Source: Ophiodon elongatus (lineage: Eukaryota; Chordata; Actinopteri; Perciformes; Hexagrammidae). Taken from it: a DNA stretch of 64,000 bases. Shown in pieces: positions 60,201 through 64,000 of this stretch. The position numbers and the translations under genes were made by a program. The first letter of the stretch is position 1. Every line of letters begins with the position of its first letter. The DNA is taken from assembly GCA_016806645.1 (NCBI GenBank), contig JACSYO010001600.1:809001-873000 (forward strand). Direction: 5' to 3'. Under the pieces are notes generated by a model that was not told the DNA's origin, searched no databases, and was given only the letters and a program-made list of their open reading frames with translations.

Positions 60201-62545
60201 TCCTGTGTCACATTAAAATGACACACAGACCTAATAGGTTAATAATTATTATTAACAGGTATTGGTGTACAACATGAATATGCATTGCGGAGAAAATAGA
60301 AAAAAGTCAAATATAGTCTTTTTTTGCAATGGATAAAAAAGTGTTGTGGTATTTGTGTAGGTGACTTTTACTTTTAGCTACATTTTTACAATTTCTTTAG
60401 GGGATTCCTTTAGTTGCAACACTTCATCAGGTAAGTCCGTCTGTTGACATGTGTGATGTTTAGTGTTTGAGTTTAAATTGTGGCATGTTGGATTTAGTAA
60501 CAGATGTTATTATATTAGATATATCATACATATTATAAATATAGGTACAAGCTAATCCATCCATATCTGTCAACATATCGTTACCTTCCCAACATCTGGC
60601 TCAGAGAACTCGCCTGGTTGTTTTTTGTGTTACTTGCGTTTCGTCTGTGTAACACTGGGTGACAGCTCCATTGCTCAAAACCTGCCGTATAAATTTAAGA
60701 AACCTGCTATAAAATCCCTCATTAAGCGTTCCTATGCAACCATAGTTTGGTGGCGACTCTTTGAGCTGTTCCATCATTTGCAGACATATTTCCAGAATAC
60801 CTGCCGTCTGTCTGCACAGACCCTGCTGCATATGGCTGGTTCGGTTTTAATCAGGATAGATGAGTCAGGGATGTTGCCATCATTTAGGTATGATGTGCAA
60901 TGCATCAAAAAAGACAATGGCTTCAGTTGGCATCCTCCTATTTGCATAGATGTGATGTTGCAAATTGCCAGCACCACGTGAATATTAACCAGTTGAAAAT
61001 ATGTTTGTGGAAATGTGGAAAACTCAGTTTGTTGGCATAAACTCTAAATTATTCCAGCTGAATTGTGTAGTTAAAGTGCCAAAACCACAGGGCTTCAGTC
61101 CCTAATTGCAACTCATCCATTTCCCCACTTCATATGCACATTTTGCTACAGACTAGGAGCAACCTAAACAATCTGTCATGGTTCAACTCATGAGCCAAAA
61201 ATAAAAGAGAGAGCTACATGAGCTCAGTGTGTCTACGTGTATTTACAAAATGGGCTCAAATGTGAGATACAAGATGAGTAGTGTGGGAGTGTTGTCTGGA
61301 CAATCTAATCCGATAAATGTTCGGAAATTTGGAAACTAATAAGCTTTGTGGATTTCACTCGGTGCAGTTACTAGAGATAGACCCATGGCATAAAGCGACA
61401 TCTGCTAGAACAAGATCTGGGACTGCATCTAATAAGAGTTGAGTAATCAAATGAATGAATACTGATGCGATCCTAAATTATTTTTGAGCTAACAAAATTC
61501 ATAATCCTTTAAAGCATGACCACAGAAAATTCTGGATTCTGATTGGCTGCGAGGTGAGGATTAACTTTTAGTAAGCAGACAGAAAAAACAGACATTTGTG
61601 ATCCAAATTAAAATGCCAGAATAAATTAGATTAAAAGAAATCAAACAAAGAAATGAAGTGAAATATATAACATTGTTGTACTTTACTTATTTCCCTTTTA
61701 TGTATGCATTTCATGTGGCATGGCTACATGAAAAACATGTGTAAAGGAAAATTATACTGTTATATTGAATATATATGTACAATTTAATGGAAAAAAATCC
61801 CCTTTTCCAAGTAAACTTTGCTAAAATGTCTAGACTACACCCATTTTGCAATTTAATGGTTTTTGGATTACCACAAATAACTAAATGAAAGCAACACTGA
61901 TCAATAACTGTATATCAACAATGGATCAAATTACTTTGTGTAATGTTAAAAAGGGCTTGCTGTGACAAACCAGCGGAGAAGTTTCTGCCAAGTCATTGTA
62001 GAGGAACGCTTCCTGAAAGGAGAATGTTGGACTTACACTCATCAAGAGATCAATAAACAAAATTATTGCTCATGGTGCCTCTTGTCTGCTGAATGTGTAA
62101 AAAGCTCATTTCACTTCTCCTGAGTGGCCAAAGAAATCAAAGAATAAATCAAGTACTGAAGTAACGCTACTAATGATACCAATTACAGAAATGTAAATTG
62201 AATATTTCTTGAAGATTCTTTTTAATTTTACAAAAATTTTTTTTTTTAAACAGGTTTCCCAGTGGTTTTAATTTGGTTATGTTTGATTGTGTAAATAAGT
62301 TGATAATTGACATCAGTCTCAAACAGGCCCAAAATAGTCATGTTGAATGCTATATTGAAAGCTGCGGTGTGTTAAGCAGCTGCTGCTATCTTAATGCTGA
62401 AACATATATTACTGTCAATAATAAAGGAGCTCGTGTGTGATTACCAAGTGTAGTTCTGCTTTGCTTAGAGATAAAATGTTGTTTTTAATGTTTAAATGAA
62501 TGTTCTTGATTGTTTTTGAATCTTTTCTTTTGCATTATGTTTTGA
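57273..62545. other. Intergenic DNA, no gene seen
   Basis: Minus-strand 57859-57596 is open for 87 codons and reads like diverged repeat or chance sequence. The stretch 60620-60985 is repeat-free, open on both strands and possibly conserved non-coding. Nothing else can be assigned. Confidence 0.4.
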
Positions 62546-62549
62546 TGCT

Positions 62550-62622
62550 TAATGGTTTCATGTGAAGCACTTTGAATTGTCTTGTTGAAATGTGCTGTAC
62601 AAATAAACTTGCCTTGCCTATA
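62550..62622 (+). repeat. LINE/SINE-type 3' tail
   Basis: GTGAAGCACTTTGAATTGTC, GAAATGTGCTGTACAAATAA and ACTTGCCTTGCCT form the recognisable 3' end shared by fish L2-type LINEs and SINEs that borrow their tails. The body upstream is too diverged to name. Confidence 0.6.
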
Positions 62623-64000
62623 TCCCCAGAATATTTAATATAACACTCACTACACGACTTGCAGCAAGGAAACAAGTAAAAGATACAGTCAGTCCCGTAT
62701 TGATCTAGGTTGTGTTTTCACAACAATTTTATTTTCTCACCTCGTTATTAAAAATGATTGATCAGGTTAGTGGGGGTTGTCGATGTCAAATGAAACTTAA
62801 CACCTCTGTCCAGCAGCTGCTCCACCTTCCCTGTTGTGAATCTCTTCTACTCTGATGTAGGAGCTTATGTGGAATGAAACGGTTTCAAATCAATTATTTA
62901 TTTCCTGTCATAAGTGATGCCACATTATCACTCGAATACAGTGGAAACGGCTTAACGTGATCACATCTGAGTCCGGGTCAAATTAATCACTATAAAGCAG
63001 ATTACTATTTTAACAGATTTTTATTTATTTTTTTATTCATCCTGCAAATTACTATCTAATTAGTTTACTTATTACGTTAATATACTAACGTTGCAGCAAT
63101 AGAATTGCGACATTTTGCAAAGGTTTTCCCAGAGTTTCAGGAAAAAGTGCCATAACAAGATCCGACAGCATCTTGCCGGTGCTTGTAAGAAACGTGAATG
63201 CTCGAAAAACTATCTTAACATTGTTATTATTTGTTAATCGGAAATAAATAAAACAAATGTGAATTGGGGCGAGAAAAAAAATGACTCCGGGCAAATAGAT
63301 TTGACCGATTTTGAAACGTTGAACCCTGTTAAGTCATATATACAGCCACCTGATGTCCAGTTTGTGGATCTTAGCTGGTTTGGTCTTCAACTCTATCTGA
63401 AGTCTTTCACCAAGAACTCACTTCACTAGCTAGTTGCTAACTTTGTCTAACTTTTGTTTGGTACAGGTAAGGTAGTGTAACACCGACAGATGATCTTTTG
63501 GGTTCGGATCACAGAGTGCAACAGGGCAGCAGAGCATCCAACCTTTTCTCCAGAAACGTCTTCCCTCTTTTCCAAACACATCCAAGTCATCTGGGAAATC
63601 GAACCCCTTCAGCTTGAACCACTTCAACTTCACACTGAGGTCCTCAATGATTGCTGAGCTCCTCACGCCGTCACATCTCAAGTGTTCCCCGGAGCCGTTT
63701 GCGGCTGTGTGTAACACTGTTAGAATAAGGATAAGCACTTGTAGCTGAGAGGCCGTGGTCTAGTGTTGTCAATAGGACTCCGCTGCCAACTTTGGCCGTC
63801 CAGGAACTAATCACCAGCTGTCTGTCCCTTCAGAACAAAAACAAAAAACAACAACATTAGCGCTGCAGTCAGATCTCTGCCTAATCATCAGACTCAAACA
63901 GAAGCTGCAGATTTTTTTTCCAGCGGTGATGCAGAATGAAAATGTATCAGAACTTAGGGGCTGTTCGTCATGCATCATTATTTATTCTTGTTTTATCTTT
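62623..64000. other. Intergenic, one unassigned open frame
   Basis: The minus-strand frame at 63738-63430 (102 codons) is locally more GC-rich and begins with a hydrophobic MLILILTVLHTAANG. I recognise no family, and no donor site was convincing. It overlaps a repeat-like segment near 63425-63470 shared with 29700-29770. Probably not a gene, but it is the least chance-like unassigned frame in this end of the window. Confidence 0.25.

Overview
This is a 64 kb window of nuclear DNA from a ray-finned fish, most likely a percomorph teleost. The evidence is one spliced vertebrate GPCR gene whose exons are separated by kilobases, AT-rich non-coding DNA rich in dinucleotide microsatellites, and many dispersed repeats recognisable from teleost genomes (tRNA-derived SINEs, hAT-like and other MITEs, L2-type LINE tails). 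There are no bacterial-style operons, rRNA genes or CRISPR arrays, and most open frames here are chance frames in non-coding DNA.

The only gene I can support is a complete delta-type opioid receptor, oprd1, on the minus strand: coding exon 1 at 27939-27695, exon 2 at 19903-19548, exon 3 at 17929-17400. Junctions are GT/AG and phase-consistent and give 376 residues with every class A GPCR landmark. An in-frame stop 30 nt upstream of the ATG fixes the start. A CpG-richer segment with a TATA-like box lies upstream (27940-28330), and a candidate polyadenylation signal lies about 630 nt past the stop. Two ligand-selectivity positions carry mu-like rather than mammalian delta-like residues.

The flanks (1-17 kb and 28-64 kb) are intergenic with no other convincing exon. 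From left to right: an inverted-repeat pair and a perfect 26-bp palindrome (1.4-2.2 kb); a tRNA-derived SINE next to an AT microsatellite (3.2-3.5 kb); a frameshifted transposase remnant (4.3-4.5 kb); a repeat with a chance 119-codon frame (5.1-5.7 kb); a 645-bp hAT-type MITE with an 8-bp target duplication (7.6-8.3 kb); the oprd1 locus (17.4-28.3 kb); a second SINE fragment (30.0 kb); a 422-bp element with 110-bp inverted arms (39.7-40.1 kb); a composite interstitial telomere-like array of TTAGGG tracts alternating with Ser/Gly-encoding hexamer tracts (45.57-46.24 kb); several GT, TA and TC microsatellites (49.5-53.3 kb); an L2-like LINE 3' end (53.55-53.75 kb); and a roughly 400-bp terminal-inverted-repeat MITE (54.0-54.4 kb). 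Some repeat-free stretches look like conserved non-coding elements, but that is only an impression without alignments. I found no new multi-gene system. The most unusual structures are the composite telomeric array and the long-armed inverted repeat.
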